A DNA stretch of 64,000 bases from Vombatus ursinus (taxonomy: Eukaryota; Chordata; Mammalia; Diprotodontia; Vombatidae), in contig NW_020954599.1 of NCBI RefSeq assembly GCF_900497805.2, forward strand, positions 46,815,495-46,879,494, written 5' to 3'. Shown one piece after another: positions 22,870-34,979 of the stretch. Positions within the stretch are counted from its first letter, which is position 1; each line of letters begins with the position of its first letter. The notes below the pieces were generated by a model. It worked only from the letters and a program-made list of their open reading frames with translations. It searched no databases and was not told the origin of the DNA. The translations under genes and the position numbers were made by a program.

Positions 22870-23960
22870 AGTGGAATTCAATTGAAATTTATTAAACCAC
22901 CTGCCATGTGCAATACATTTGTGGTAGGTACCGAAATTGTAAAGATGATACAGTGATTGCCTTCAAGATCTTTAATGATCTAGTTGCGCTAGTGAGTGAG
23001 ATGAAGTATGCATACAACTAAATGCCTCTCAAGTTTTCATGTGATAAAGGAAAAGGAGGGGCCTAGCAAAAGTTATATAGGAAATCTGAAGGGGAGAGAT
23101 TATTTTTAGTTTAGGAAAATCTTCATTCAGGTGATAACGGTACACAGCCCTGGAGGAAGAGCAAGATTTTAACTAGTGAATTGCAGAAGGGAGATGATAG
23201 AGTTTTGAGGGACCTAAGAGGAAATGTTACAGAGTGCATTCTAGGTATAAAGGAATGTCCTTTTCAAGGGAAAGGTCAGGATTTTACTGTAACATAGAAT
23301 CTATAAAAGGGTAGGCAATAAGGCTAGGAAAATAAAGTTCTAAGAGAAAATGTAAGGTATTAAATGCAAATGTTTAGTTATTGTTTCCCATGGAGAAGGA
23401 AATGGCAAATCACTACAGTTTCTTTGCCAAGAAAACCCCATGGTCAGTATGGTCCACAGGGTCATGTAGAGATGGACATGACTAAATGACTGAACAAAAA
23501 AAGAGACCTTTAAAGAGAAGCATATAGGTGTGTGATAAATGCTGTGAGCAATGTTTCTCAGTTGTATCCTGGGATGGTCACACTAATCCCTGACCCTTTC
23601 TGCTAATGGCTCATGTCATTATTAATTCTTTCTTACCAGGTACAAAGGCAATCAACTATGTATGCTCTGAATATTAATAATTACCAAAGCTGATAAGGAA
23701 GAATACAGTCAGATCCATGAATCAAGATTGATATTTTAGCAGCTATCCAAGGGATAGAGTCAGGGGAATCAGTAAGGAATCTGTTACAGTAAGTTAGGTG
23801 AGAGGTGATGGATCTACATTAGGATCTAAGTTTCATGCAATAGAAAGGTGAGAACAAATTTGAGAAATGTTTTGGAGTTAGAATCAACAAGAGTGGGCAA
23901 ATTATTAAATATTGGAATGTCAGGAGAGAGAGGGATTAAAAAAATGGAAACAGTTTTTAA
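22870..23960 (-). mobile_element. L2 LINE, long but decayed, with SINE tail inside
   Basis: 22870-23000 is the L2 3' end complement (gaaatttattaaaccacctg). 23060-23300 continues it (cattctaggtataaaggaat), as does 23725-23960 (gttacagtaagttaggtgag, atttgagaaatgttttggag). A MAR1-type SINE 3' tail (23385-23505) interrupts it. Confidence 0.65.
23385..23505 (+). mobile_element. MAR1-type SINE 3' part
   Basis: catggagaaggaaatggcaa, tctttgccaagaaaacccca and gacatgactaaatgactgaa form the RTE-like tail of marsupial SINEs. It is 5'-truncated. Confidence 0.7.
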
Positions 23961-24438
23961 AACCTAAGTGACTTAAGAAGAGTGGTGTTTAGAAGAATGG
24001 TTAACATCTTTTATAAAGGATCTACTTATCTATAGAAATAAAGAAGGTGGAGGAAAGGACAAATTTCTTAGGATGATAATTAGTACAAGCTTCAATAATA
24101 AGGGCTTTACCTCACAGCTTCCTTTTGCATACATTCATAACAGAAAATCAATAGCCTTGATTTCACTGCTGATGTGTTATTTAATATATCCAGGTTTAAA
24201 CAAAGATATTATTGATTTATTTCTAGTATCCCTATAAATCTGACTACAAAGAAATCTCTATTACCTAGCAAACATTAGCAACAACAACTATATTACAATT
24301 ATCTACTGATAATAAGCACCTTAATTCTGTAATCAGGAATCTTATTTCCATTACATTTCCCTGAGAAATTTAAATAAAAGGAAATAGAAAAAATATTCTA
24401 ATCAGAAGGCCTAATAAATAGAATTTGGGTGAATTTAA

Positions 24439-24440
<2 letters not shown>
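23961..24440. other. Unique DNA, no gene seen
   Basis: Nothing recognised. Confidence 0.35.

Positions 24441-24489
<49 letters not shown>
24441..24489. repeat. (GT)n microsatellite
   Basis: About 24 uninterrupted GT units. Such purity suggests it is polymorphic. Confidence 0.95.
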
Positions 24490-24490
<1 letters not shown>

Positions 24491-24494
24491 GGAA

Positions 24495-25725
24495 GAATCA
24501 ATCAACCACCATTTTTGAACCATCTACTAAGGCATTGTTCTAGGTACTGGAGACCAATTAATCCAAAAGAATTTATTAAGTCCCTCCATTTTCCAGGTAC
24601 TACTTACTGTAGGCACTACTGATAACAAACACAAAGTGAGATACAGTCTTTGTTTTCAAGGAGCTCACATTATACTAAATTCCTTTCTAAATTCTCTAAA
24701 ATTCTCAACTAAAAAGAATTTAGTTGGATTCTAGAGGGAGAGAGTATTTATTTACAAATGAGTAAATACAGAATATAAACCAAAAAAGTACCTGATGAAT
24801 TTGGAGGAGCCATTACAATTGGGGCAATTAGTTAAGGTCCTTTGCAGTAATTTGCACATGACCTAAGGAGAGAGGAACTGCTTACAAAAAGCAGAGATGG
24901 AAAAAGGGACCATTCCTGGTGGGGGGGAAGAGTTTAAACAAAGGAAAAGAGGTAAACAATGAACTTTTGAGAATATGGATTAACAAACAAGCCAGTTTGG
25001 CCTAAATGTATAATGTATTAGACATTGATGAGGGGGAGTAATATATATTTTTTTTCTGGAACAATAAACTGAAGCCCAGAGGTTTTTTTAAAAAAATAAT
25101 TTTATTGATATCTTTTGATTTCATATCATTTACATTTCTCTCCCTTAAAATAAATAAGAAAAAATGAAGAAAAAAACCCCAATAGTTCAGGAAAACTAAC
25201 TAACTCATTGAAAAAATCTTACATTGCTCTGTATGTGGTATTATATACACATACATAAGCACAGTCCCTCACCTCTGCAAAGATTGAGGAGAGGTGCCTT
25301 CTTATACCTTTTATAGATGGTTTTAAGTGATGAAGAAAGGTGTTGATATTTTAATGTTAAGTCTTCCTGAGCAGAGATACGTGACATAGAACTGTGCTTT
25401 AGGAATATTAATTTGACATTTTTATAGAGGATGGATTGTAGAGAAAGAAAACTGGAAGCAGAAAGACCAATAAGGAGGCTATTGCAATAATCCCGGGAAC
25501 AGGAGTAGATAAGCTGTGTTCAGATGGTTAAAGTCAGAATAAATATAGGAAAAAAGATTCAAGAAACATTGAAGAGGTGAAACTGACAAGACTTGACAAC
25601 TGATTGAGGTAGGAGTTAGATTAGAGTGATAAGAATGATTCCTAGGTTGTAAACCTGAGTGTTTGGAATAATTGTGGCACCCTCAATAGAAATACGGAAG
25701 AATGAATTCAGGTAGTAAGGATGAA
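24495..25725 (-). mobile_element. L2 LINE, interrupted by an L1 3' end
   Basis: 24495-25060 (tttcaaggagctcacattat; gagggggagtaatatatatt) and 25370-25725 (gaactgtgctttaggaatat, aggaggctattgcaataatc, cctaggttgtaaacctgagt) are successive parts of the L2 complement. The L1 piece at 25075-25345 lies between them. Confidence 0.7.
25075..25345 (-). mobile_element. L1 3' end of another subfamily
   Basis: The tract ttttattgatatcttttgat, the A-rich stretch near 25160-25180 and a degraded partner of the 35600 copy identify a marsupial L1 3' UTR in reverse orientation. Confidence 0.5.
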
Positions 25726-25789
25726 GATATGATTTGTGAGTACAATTTGAAAATTCCACAAAGATTCTAATACTGAAATTGTCAGTAAA

Positions 25790-25925
25790 TATCAGAATTT
25801 GACAATTAGAAGGATTCTTAACAACATAGACCTCTCATTTTACAGATGAAGAATTTGGGAGTTCAAAAATAACTTCTCTAAGAACATATAGAGATAATTC
25901 ATGGCATCATCACTAAAATGTAATT
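25790..25925 (-). mobile_element. MIR3-like relic
   Basis: ctctcattttacagatgaag and taacttctctaagaacatat parallel the MIR3 complement. Confidence 0.5.
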
Positions 25926-27624
25926 CTTTTGCTTCCTGACCTTTGCCCTTTTCTCTATAAAACAAAGGAAAAATTTTAAAGGAAAAGTAAAATAGAGTTC
26001 TAGAACAATCTCTATGAGATCAGACCATTCAACTCCTCATACCTGCTATTCTATTCAGTATCACTAATTTAATAAAATTATAAATCTTTCTGTTTGTAGA
26101 AACACAATCAGAAATTGGGATATAAGTGATTCACAACCATATTAAAGCAGCCATCAGAAGACTATTATTTAAAAGTTGGGGTTTTGACCTAGAGAACAAT
26201 TGGGAAACCTTTTGCAACAGCAATCCTTTCTTTTCTCATTCTGTTCCATTAGATATAGTTTTTTTTTTCATTTGTGATATATGTCCAACAAATAGCTTGA
26301 TGGACAAGCTTAATAATAATAATAACAACAACTCCAATAACAATTGCTAATGTTCACAGATCATTTTCAGGTTTGCAAAATGCTGACACTGTTCTTAACA
26401 TAGTCTGAGCAACAAATATTTGTCATACACTTGATTTTTTCTTTATGAAGGCTAAATACAGACTTCTAATGCTTGTGAATTGTATTAAGGAGCCTAGTGT
26501 TTGGAGGTTTGATGCAATCAGCACACACATTCAAAGAAAACTCATGAAAGAACATGCTTACGAGTATTTATTATGCAACACACCAGATAACCAAAATTGT
26601 GCGTGATACAAAGGGCAACAGAGAAAAATACAGTAGATATAAATAAGTCATAGAATATCACTAGTGATAACGCATGCAAAAAGAGCCATCCAGGTATCGA
26701 TGGGATCAGAAAAGAAAGTGGACTAGTTATATAGGTATAAGAGATAGTTTAAATGTTGTCCAGGAACCCATAGAATGTTAAAAGACAAAATTTTTAAACA
26801 TGTAATTGGTGAAAAAATAAAATATTATAAAGAAATACATCATAGATTTTAAAAAAAGGACATGGAAACTTTCAGGCTCTTTGGATCTTTTACAGGAAAT
26901 TTAAGAGAGAACATGGAAGAGCTGTACAAGATGAGGGATACATGCAGTGGCAGCAATGAAGGGAATTTCCACATCAAGTGGGATCATGTGGATATTGAAA
27001 TATTTGAAGAATACTGAAGACACCAGAGATAAAGTTTAGGAAAGTTAATTCATGCCAAGGATCTCAACATCAATGGAAATTACAAACAAGAAATGAGATT
27101 GAGAGTCCTGGAAATTTTTCTTTTCAGGAACAATTTCTCATTTAGACTTTTTTTTTGTCAGGGAATTCAAATATTTCCCAAACTAAAAGGTGCACACAAC
27201 AAAAGTTATTTCATTCAATGGTTTTTTCAATGGCTATCTAATCTAATTCAGATTTGTTTCTATTTTAATTTATTAGCATATCTCCAGACACATCATTCAG
27301 ACTCATTTGATTATTGCACTTAGGTGATTACTGAAGCAGCTGAGGGGCTTTTAGAGAACTCGTTTTATTTTGTGTAGGATCACAGAAAATTAACCAAGCA
27401 ATTGTAGCTCAAAGTAAATGTTCACATAATAAATCTTCTTAATGTTTATGTACTATAATAGAAGCAAACTTTTTAAACAATGATTATTTGTTTCTAAGGC
27501 AACATTCATTCAGTATTGATGACATTTTAAGATATCTGTACTAATGTACCAGAAAGTTTTCAAGGCTAAACTAAGCCTTACAACACTTTAAGTGAAATAA
27601 CTTTAATCAACAGATCAAAACACC
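25926..27624. other. Long unique stretch, no gene seen
   Basis: About 1.7 kb. 26300-26420 (aataataataacaacaactc, ttttcaggtttgcaaaatgc) is probably a MIR remnant. 26870-27090 has balanced composition and no family I can name. No conserved protein frame found. Confidence 0.35.
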
Positions 27625-27805
27625 AAAGAACTCTGGTTCTTGAACTGGAAGAACTGGGTTCCAATCCTATCTTGAACATTTACTATCTGTGTGACCTTTG
27701 ACAAGTAATTCAGTCTTGACCCTCACTTTTCTCAAATGTAAAATGAGGAGGATGGACTATACGGAATCACTAGAACCTTACACTTCATTCTAAGGCCATC
27801 TGGGT
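27625..27805 (+). mobile_element. MIR3-like copy
   Basis: gaactgggttccaatcctat, tctgtgtgacctttgacaag and aaatgaggaggatggactat follow the MIR3 order. Confidence 0.65.
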
Positions 27806-27819
27806 TAATATTTTTAATG

Positions 27820-28056
27820 ATTTAACAAGAGGCAGCCTATCATAGTGTATGGAGAGTCTGCTATGATAGACCTGAGCTAAAGTCCCACCTGACACCTGGA
27901 CGGTGACCCCAATTCCCCACCCTGTTATTTGTCACTTAATCTCTTAGTGCCCCATAGCAACTCTCAAACACTGATAATTACAGAACAAGTAAACATCTGC
28001 AGTACTAGAGGAAGTTCCCTCACAGAATTCCTTACACCAACATGCACCCAAGAGAG
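27820..28056 (+). mobile_element. THER1-like SINE
   Basis: tgatagacctgagctaaagt, ttgtcacttaatctcttagt, caactctcaaacactgataa and agaggaagttccctcacaga give the THER1-type head and its distinctive tail. Confidence 0.6.
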
Positions 28057-28365
28057 TGTAAGAATTAAGAAGTGTAGTACAGCCAATCAGTGATCAACAC
28101 ACCTGCAGCTACTGTCTGCTTCTGCGACAATCCTTATCATGCCTGTGCCCATTACAGATTCCCATGGACTCTTAGCCATAGGCTTGTCCCCTCAGGTACA
28201 GAGGCTCCAGAGCTGGCAGTTATTCCCTAGCTTGTGCCTGTTCCAGCCATCCCTTACATTCCCCTAGAGCCTTAACATGCAGCACTAGCACGCATCACAT
28301 AAGTCCTCTGACCTGGGCAAACAAATTGTTCACATTACTGATAAATAAAAGTTATTCTTAAATAC
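28057..28365. other. Unclassified segment, richer in G/C
   Basis: Contains agccaatcag near 28080 and ataaataaaagtt near 28340, but no gene structure. Nothing decides its origin. Confidence 0.3.
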
Positions 28366-28440
28366 AGAATGTTCCAAAAGTCTTAGAGCTGCCTTAAGCT
28401 TTAAAAGCTTAAGATTGCAGTAAGATTTTAGGACAGATTT
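28366..28440. mobile_element. Tiny palindromic MITE, mariner-like
   Basis: A 70-80 bp imperfect palindrome: agtcttagagctgccttaag...cttaagattgcagtaagatt, with outer ends cagaatgttcc and ggacag. Such ~80-bp hairpin elements (compare MADE1 in human) derive from mariner ends. A TA target is present on the left only. Confidence 0.55.
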
Positions 28441-28539
28441 TATGGTTTATTTTAGCATTTAATTTTTAATTTAGCATTTAAATTTTTTCACATACTTTAC
28501 AAAATATGTTAGTAAAGTAATATAGTTATACAGTCTGTA

Positions 28540-28620
28540 AGAGTATAGATATATATGTATGTATATATATGTATACACACACATATACATATATGTATAT
28601 ATGTATATATTATATATATA

Positions 28621-28682
<62 letters not shown>

Positions 28683-28685
28683 AAT
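28540..28685. repeat. Compound TA/CA microsatellite
   Basis: (TA)n, TATG and a pure (CA)n core of about 18 units followed by (TA)n. Confidence 0.95.
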
Positions 28686-29209
28686 GCTCCAAGTGTTTGT
28701 TTTACTGATTAAGGTGCTCTATTTAGGATATTTGAAGAGCAGAGCCTGACATTAACAAATTCACAAATCTGGCCGCTAAATGATCTAATAATCAGAACTC
28801 AGTTTAACTTTAGTTTAACTTTATTAGTTCTCTTATTAAACCAATTCACTTGAAACAAGAAATATTTCCACAGTAGAACTGATATATTTTTGTCAACATA
28901 ATATTCTAGATAATTAGGTGTGAGAGCTTTTGATACCTAGCACATGTACACTTGTTTGGAATGAATGGTGTATAGAATTAATTAAAATTGCATTTGAAAA
29001 GATTCACAATTTGAAGATAGAACAAGTGGTCAAAATTCAGTGATGAATTTTGTGCCTGTTTGAGAAGAATCCTATGTGAGAGAGAAAATTTATTCCCAGA
29101 TAATTTATAAAGATTTGTCAAGAGCTACTGTGTGTACTCTGCCTTTTCTTGGGTTTCAGGATTTGAAGGTACAGTAGAGAATGACTCTAGTTTGTTTTTC
29201 ACCAGTATT

Positions 29210-29400
29210 ATGATATCATCAGTATAGGAAGTTACCAATGAGGAACTCCTTGGGGAACAGAGAGTTGGTTGTGACAGTGAGAGTTCAAGTGACTTGGATA
29301 GGATCATTTAGCTTTTATGTATCAGAGATAGGGTTGAAAGCCAGGGCTTCCTGACCGAGCCTAGATTTCTAGCCACCGTATCATGCCTGCCTCTCTTAAA
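29210..29400 (-). mobile_element. MIR/THER1-type relic
   Basis: gtatcagagatagggttgaa, ccagggcttcctgaccgagc and atcatgcctgcctct are the complement of a SINE 5' half. Confidence 0.5.
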
Positions 29401-30464
29401 ATTCTATAAACCAAAAGCACTTTTTCTTCTATGCTATAATGGGTGCATGACCAAGCTACTCACACTGTAGCACCTTATACTTCCCTCATGGGTATGTTGG
29501 ACACCTACTAACTCCCTGGGCTAGATTGATAACGCCCGTCTGTCCTTACACAGGCAGGTCTAGATTCCCATATAAGGACCATCACTACATCGTTACCCTC
29601 AAACTCTCTTAGGGTCATAAAATTAACCCCAATATGAGGAAATATACTAACCCTACTTAGAACTCCAGCTCTCAAGCCCCTACTAATGTGCTTCCTCTTA
29701 CACAAAACTAGATATTAAAAATGGCAGCTTAGGGTCTTAAACATAACCAGTTACTTAACAATAATGCAAAAGAAATAATAGATAGTAATATAAAAATGTA
29801 AGAATAATAAACATATCACAATCCACACATCAACTTGTATTATATCTCACCAACCCATTCAGTTTCATAATTTTAGGATGAGTATGCTTCTGCAGTCCCT
29901 TGTGTCCATGACATGACAAATATTATTGTTTGTCAAATCCTATAAATGTGGACTGATAATCATGTGTTTAATATATATCTTACTTTACTGTCTTCTTCAG
30001 TTTGAATTTCTTTAAATTATCTGCTTAAATATCTAGATCACAGAGATTTAAATTTAATTTAAAATAGTTATTTTAGAAATCCATATCTTTCAAATGTAAG
30101 ATATACCAATGTTATCTAGTTATAACACTGGCACTTGGACAAGCAAAATAATGGCGTAGACCAGGAACTTGACAAAGCTCTATTGATTCCTTTCTTCTAT
30201 CAAAGAGTAAAATACTAACTGAAAGGGTAAAGTCACCAACAATTTTCTAGGATGTATCATATCTAATCACAGCAGGAAATTGGGTTTTAGCAGTAGATTT
30301 AAAAGTGTGGCAACTGGACATGGTGTTAACTGTTTCTTTACTAAAACTGTACTTCAATGGCTTATAATGGCACAATGGTGTGAAGGCATATTCCTAAAGA
30401 ATATGCCAGTGGATCACAGTCTCTATCAGCTTAAAAAGTCTTCAAGTAAGGTTCCAGCAATATT
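29401..30464. other. Unique DNA, no gene seen
   Basis: 29440-29710 has a more even base composition than its surroundings. I found no conserved frame and no family. The remainder is A/T-rich. Confidence 0.35.
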
Positions 30465-30600
30465 TTAGTTAGTCTTACTGGCTTACTATGTGTCAAATAC
30501 TGTGCTAAGCATTGAGAATATAAAGAAAGGCAAAAAAAAATCTAAGATCTTAAGATGCTAATAATTAATAGGAGAGACAATATACAAGCAACTGTGTATG
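30465..30600 (-). mobile_element. L2 3' end
   Basis: ttactatgtgtcaaatactg, tgctaagcattgagaatata and aggagagacaatatacaag are the L2 3' complement. Confidence 0.6.
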
Positions 30601-30624
30601 CAAGATATATTTATTGTCTATTTA

Positions 30625-30787
30625 TGAGATGTCTCAAAGTGAATTGAGTTGTCTCAGGAAGTAGTGAGTTTCCCCTTATTAAGTTTTCAAGAGAAGGCTA
30701 AGGATGCTATAGATGGGATTCTTGGTCAGGTTGGACTAAATGTTCTCTGAGGTCCTTTCCATATCTGAAATTCTGTGGTTCTATGAC
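30625..30787 (+). mobile_element. L3/CR1 3' end
   Basis: tgtctcaggaagtagtgagt, caggttggactaaatgttct and gaggtcctttccatatctga with the terminal attctgtggttctatga match the L3 end. Confidence 0.7.
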
Positions 30788-30924
30788 CAAGTCTGGAGAA
30801 ATGCATGAACAGAATGTTGGACATCTGGAGATAAATATTTTGGCTAATTAATGAAGACTATTTGTGAAGGCATAGTAAAGTTGCGATTTATAGTGCACCT
30901 CTCCTTAACCCTTTAAAGTAAGAA

Positions 30925-32995
30925 TTCCTCAAAGGTATGACATTGGTCCTCTTACTCTACACATTGTCTCTCAGCAATCTCAACGGTTTGGAACAGTCAC
31001 TTTCATGACTTCAGCAACAGCCCCTCTGCATATTACTTGCAAATTGAGGAAAGTTGGAGCCAAGATGGTGGAATAAAGGCAGGGACTTACCTGAGCTCCC
31101 CCTTAAACTCCTCCAAATACCTTTTAAATGACTTTAAACAAATTCTAGAGCAGCAGAACACACAAAAAGATGGAGTGAAACAAATTACCTTCACAAGACA
31201 ACTTGGAAGGTCAGCAGGAAAGGTCTATTGTGCCTGGGTGAGAGTGGAACACAGTCCAGTGGAAACTACATCAGCATAACACTGGCCCCAGCAAACCAGG
31301 AACAGGTCTTGTGAGTGACTGAATCAGCAGCAACAGCATCAGTGGCTGTTTCTAGAGCTTTCAGTCCACAGATGGTAAGGGGGGATGAATAACTAGTCAG
31401 AAGGAGATTACAGAGTTCTTTTTGCTAGCACTGAGGCAAGATTCTGTTGCTTTGCTCATACTTGGTTCCTGGGCTCAATCCTAGGCTGCAGTCTCAGGGC
31501 AAGGAGGAGTATTAACATAGCAGAACTTGCAGCCACAGTGGAGGGGAAACTCTCCTCACAGTTCCAGGGCAGAAAAAGAGTGCTTGTGGTCACTCACAGA
31601 CCAGAGCACAGGTCAAGAGAGTAGAAAACACCTCTCTTAGATTATACCACCTTGGAGTCCCAAGGAGTATCTCTGAAAACAGTTGCACAAAATCCCTGAA
31701 AGTTAGGACAGTGCAACCCCACCCTGGAAGCAGAACCTTACTTTAACAAAGACTTAAAAGGCTGGGGAAAGAGGCAAACAATGGGAAAAAAAACTCTATT
31801 AAAAATTGCTGTGATGACAAAGAAGATCAAAACACACACTCAGAAGACAGCAAAATGAAAGCTCCTACATCAAAAGCCTCCAAGAAAAAATATGAATTGG
31901 TCTTAGGCCATGTAAGAGCTCAAAAAGGATTTTTGAAATAAAGTAAGGGAGGTAGAGGAAAACTTGGGAGGAGAAATGAGAGTGATGCAAGAAAATCATG
32001 AGGAAAAAAGTCACCAACTTGGTAAAGGAGACACTAAAAATACTGAAAAAAAAAAACACCTTAAAAACTAGACTAGGCCAAATAGTAAAAGAGGTCCAAA
32101 AAGTCAATAAGGAGAAGAATGCCTTAAACAGCAGAATTGGCCAAATGGAAAAGGAAGTTAAAAGCTCACTGAAAAAAATGATTTCTTAAAAATTAGAATG
32201 GAGCAAATCAAAGCTAAGGACTTTACGAGAAACCAAGAAACAGTAAAATAAAATCCTATTATTTTCAAATCTCTATCACCAGTCCCAACCTTGCCTATGA
32301 ACTTCAGCCCTGCATCTCCAACTTATTGCTTGACATCTTCTCTTGGTTGCACCACATATACTTCAAACTTGTCATATCTCCAAACTAAATTCATTATCTT
32401 TTCCTTAAATATAGTTCTCTACTGACTTCACTGTTTCTGTCTGGCACCGATATTCATTTACTTTCTAACATTTGTAACCTTTCTATTAACTTCTACCACT
32501 CTCTTCCCCACTCTAATCCATTCTTCTCACTGTTGGTAGAACAATATTTCTTACAATAAATTTATTTATATCCGATGTCTGCTTAAAATGTATCCCTGCC
32601 TACAGAAACAAATTCAAACTTCTCTGCTTCTAATATAAGACTTTCTACAAGGCCATCATTTGTATTTCATATTACTATTTTCCATATAGTAGACAATCTT
32701 TTCCCTCAAAAATATTCATTGTGATCTCAAATCTTTGGTCATATTGTTCCCAATACCTAGAATCTCTTCCCTGCCTTGCCTTACCTATTTAATTCCTATC
32801 AATTCTCTAAATGCTACCTCTTTAAATATAACCCATTTAAGACAGCTTTTTGTGATCCCCCTTGTTGGAAATGACTTGCTCCTTCAGACTTAGCACAGCA
32901 TTTCTTTTGCACTTCTCTAATGCACACACACTTATTTATAGCTATCTGTTTTTGTCTTATGTGTCTATGAGACTGTCAAGAAGAAGGAAGGGATT
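30925..32995 (+). mobile_element. L2 LINE, 0.86 kb, split by HAL1
   Basis: Left part 30925-31045 (attggtcctcttactctaca) and right part 32257-32995 (cagccctgcatctccaactt; atatctccaaactaaattca; ttcacttaatgacc at its end) read continuously as L2 when the HAL1 is removed. The right part includes the ORF2 C-terminal coding zone and 3' UTR, with stops throughout. Confidence 0.7.
31046..32256 (+). mobile_element. HAL1, intact 5' end but cut short in ORF1, with TSD
   Basis: Starts ggagccaagatggtggaata after the TSD and has a full 5' UTR. ORF1 begins near 31816 (gatgacaaagaagatcaaaa) and carries coiled-coil units (frame 31998-32189: LKTRLGQIVKEVQKVNKEKN). The element stops at about 32256, after cagtaaaataaaatcc. 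Flanks tattacttgcaaatt (31031-31045) and tattattttcaaatc (32257-32271) match 12/15, so the short 3' end appears to belong to the insertion itself. The ORF1 frame is broken. Confidence 0.75.
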
Positions 32996-33009
32996 GTTAA
33001 TTCCACTTA

Positions 33010-33170
33010 ATGACCTAAAATGATGAAAATTTGCTTATCCTGTTTTATAATAATAAAAGCAGTTTACATTTAACACTTAAAAGTTAATTAACCAATTTCT
33101 TCACAACAAATTTGATCCCCATTTTACATGTTCATTGTAGGGGAACTGTATTACTCCTAGCTCAACACTG
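33010..33170 (-). mobile_element. Decayed MIR
   Basis: aaagcagtttacatttaaca and tttgatccccattttacatg suggest a MIR complement. Confidence 0.35.
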
Positions 33171-34689
33171 CTACTTTGAGACTGTCTGTCTACCAGTCAA
33201 TAAAATATTTAATAGTCTTGTGTTGTAGATCAAAGTCAATATTATTGGATTGGAAAAAATAAAATATTACTAAGAGGGAAAAAGAAGATTATGTCATTAA
33301 GGACTACAATAAAGATCTATGAGGTGCCCTGGGTAAACGGGAAAAAAAAAGAAAAAAAGAACTAAGATATGTGGTTTATGTATGCAGGTATGTACTGGTG
33401 TGCAAGTCATAAGTGATTTAAAGACAACCATATGAAAACATTTAAAGCAGAAGTGTTATAAAAAGACAGAAGAGAGAATCTCAGGTGTGATAGCATCTCT
33501 AGCCATGTAAGAATATCTTAAAGTAAAGCTGGGAAAAAGTCAAAGACAGTTTGACTCTAGAAGTTGGATTTTTAAAAATAAACCTTTGAGACAAGCATAC
33601 CAGTAAGAGTGTATGAATTGAAATGTTATTTGTTTGAAAGACATCCATTGACAATAGCTTAAAAATCATTATGCTTCAGAAGATGGAGGATTACTATGGT
33701 TAGATTTTTGCCATCATCTTGGAAAAGAATTCACTAAATAACCAGAATTCTTTTCTGTGAATTTGAGAACAATGCTTGATTCACTATACAACTTTTAACA
33801 CTACTATCCCAACCGACAAGAGATATACATCTTCAGAATTTTTACTAATAAGATGTGTGTGTGTGTGTGAAATTGCTGTCACAATTATTCTTCTCTGCCC
33901 ATTATCTTTTGGCAATAAGTAGATTACATAAAAAAAACCCTCTGAATCTTAACATTATGCATGATTTTTTTATGCAAAACTATCATTTATAATTCTGTTT
34001 ATACAAGTAAATGTGGCCTGCATTCCAAACATTCTATTTAACAATGAAGTTTTGGAACATAATTGGTTCAAAAATTGGTGACTGCTTGCACAACAGGTAA
34101 TATTTTCCTTATTTCTTAATAGGCTTGAAATAGATCTCTAACCTTAGCACACAGTGATACAATAGAATGAGCACTTTACATGGGTTATAAACTATGTCCC
34201 ACATTAAGAAGCATGTACTCTCTTTAGTTTTAATCATGAAAAATCTCTAAGAGTTCTTAGAAGGAAACCTTCTGACTCCAAGGCAGTACACTGCATAGAA
34301 AGATTTTCTCTGAACTCTTAACACTGACCATAAATACATTTAGTATGCTTCTACTTACTTCATAAAACTATAATTTATATTTATTATCCTTTGTAGAATG
34401 TATATGATATAATGAATAGGTATCTTCCTTCCTAGTTTTAAACCACCTACACAATCACAAATTTCAATATCCTTGTGCCCTTGGTCTAACAATGGGAAAA
34501 TATGTTGCTTGGACTTATCACCAATGTCATGTCCCCTCTTCAATAAGATGAATTAACATCTTCTCCTAGCCAAAGTTATCATCAAATGGCAATGCATCAT
34601 GGTCAACAACAAAGTTCTCTAATGCAGTAGTGGTCACTGTACTGCACCTAGACTGGATGACTTTGGAGGATGGATATTAAAATCATTTA
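33171..34689. other. Long unique stretch, no gene seen
   Basis: About 1.5 kb without a named family. 33857-33870 is a short (GT)n. Confidence 0.35.
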
Positions 34690-34922
34690 TTATGTGGCAG
34701 GCTGTGGTAAGGGAGAATCAATAATCGCAGAGTGAGGAAGACATGTATTTAAGTCCTATTGTCTGAGTGATTCTGGGAAAATCACCTAACCTTTGGTTTT
34801 CTAGATAAGTAAGTGTATAAGTTGCAAAACAGTTGGACATCTGTATTTTTAGTTACGTCACTGGGAGTTCCCTAAACCAACAAAAGCACAGGCTCATTGT
34901 AAACAAACAAACAAACAAACAT
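34690..34922 (+). mobile_element. THER1-like SINE with (AAAC)n tail
   Basis: gagtgaggaagacatgtatt, tgattctgggaaaatcacct, tgcaaaacagttggacatct and actgggagttccctaaacca lead to an (AAAC)n tail at 34902-34921. Confidence 0.65.
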
Positions 34923-34979
34923 AGGAGGCAGCAGTGGAAATATTGGAGGGAAGGTGAGGAAGAGAAAAGATTTAATGGC

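Noticed and set aside
24441-24489. CRISPR-like or functional tandem array
   Set aside because: It is a plain (GT)n microsatellite; the window is vertebrate DNA.
28057-28365. Possible second LTR (CCAAT-like agccaatcag, aataaaag near the end)
   Set aside because: No matching TG/CA ends and no duplication could be fixed, so I left it unclassified.
29440-29710. Nuclear mitochondrial insertion or host exon
   Set aside because: Composition differs from the surroundings, but no mitochondrial or protein motif could be read in any frame.
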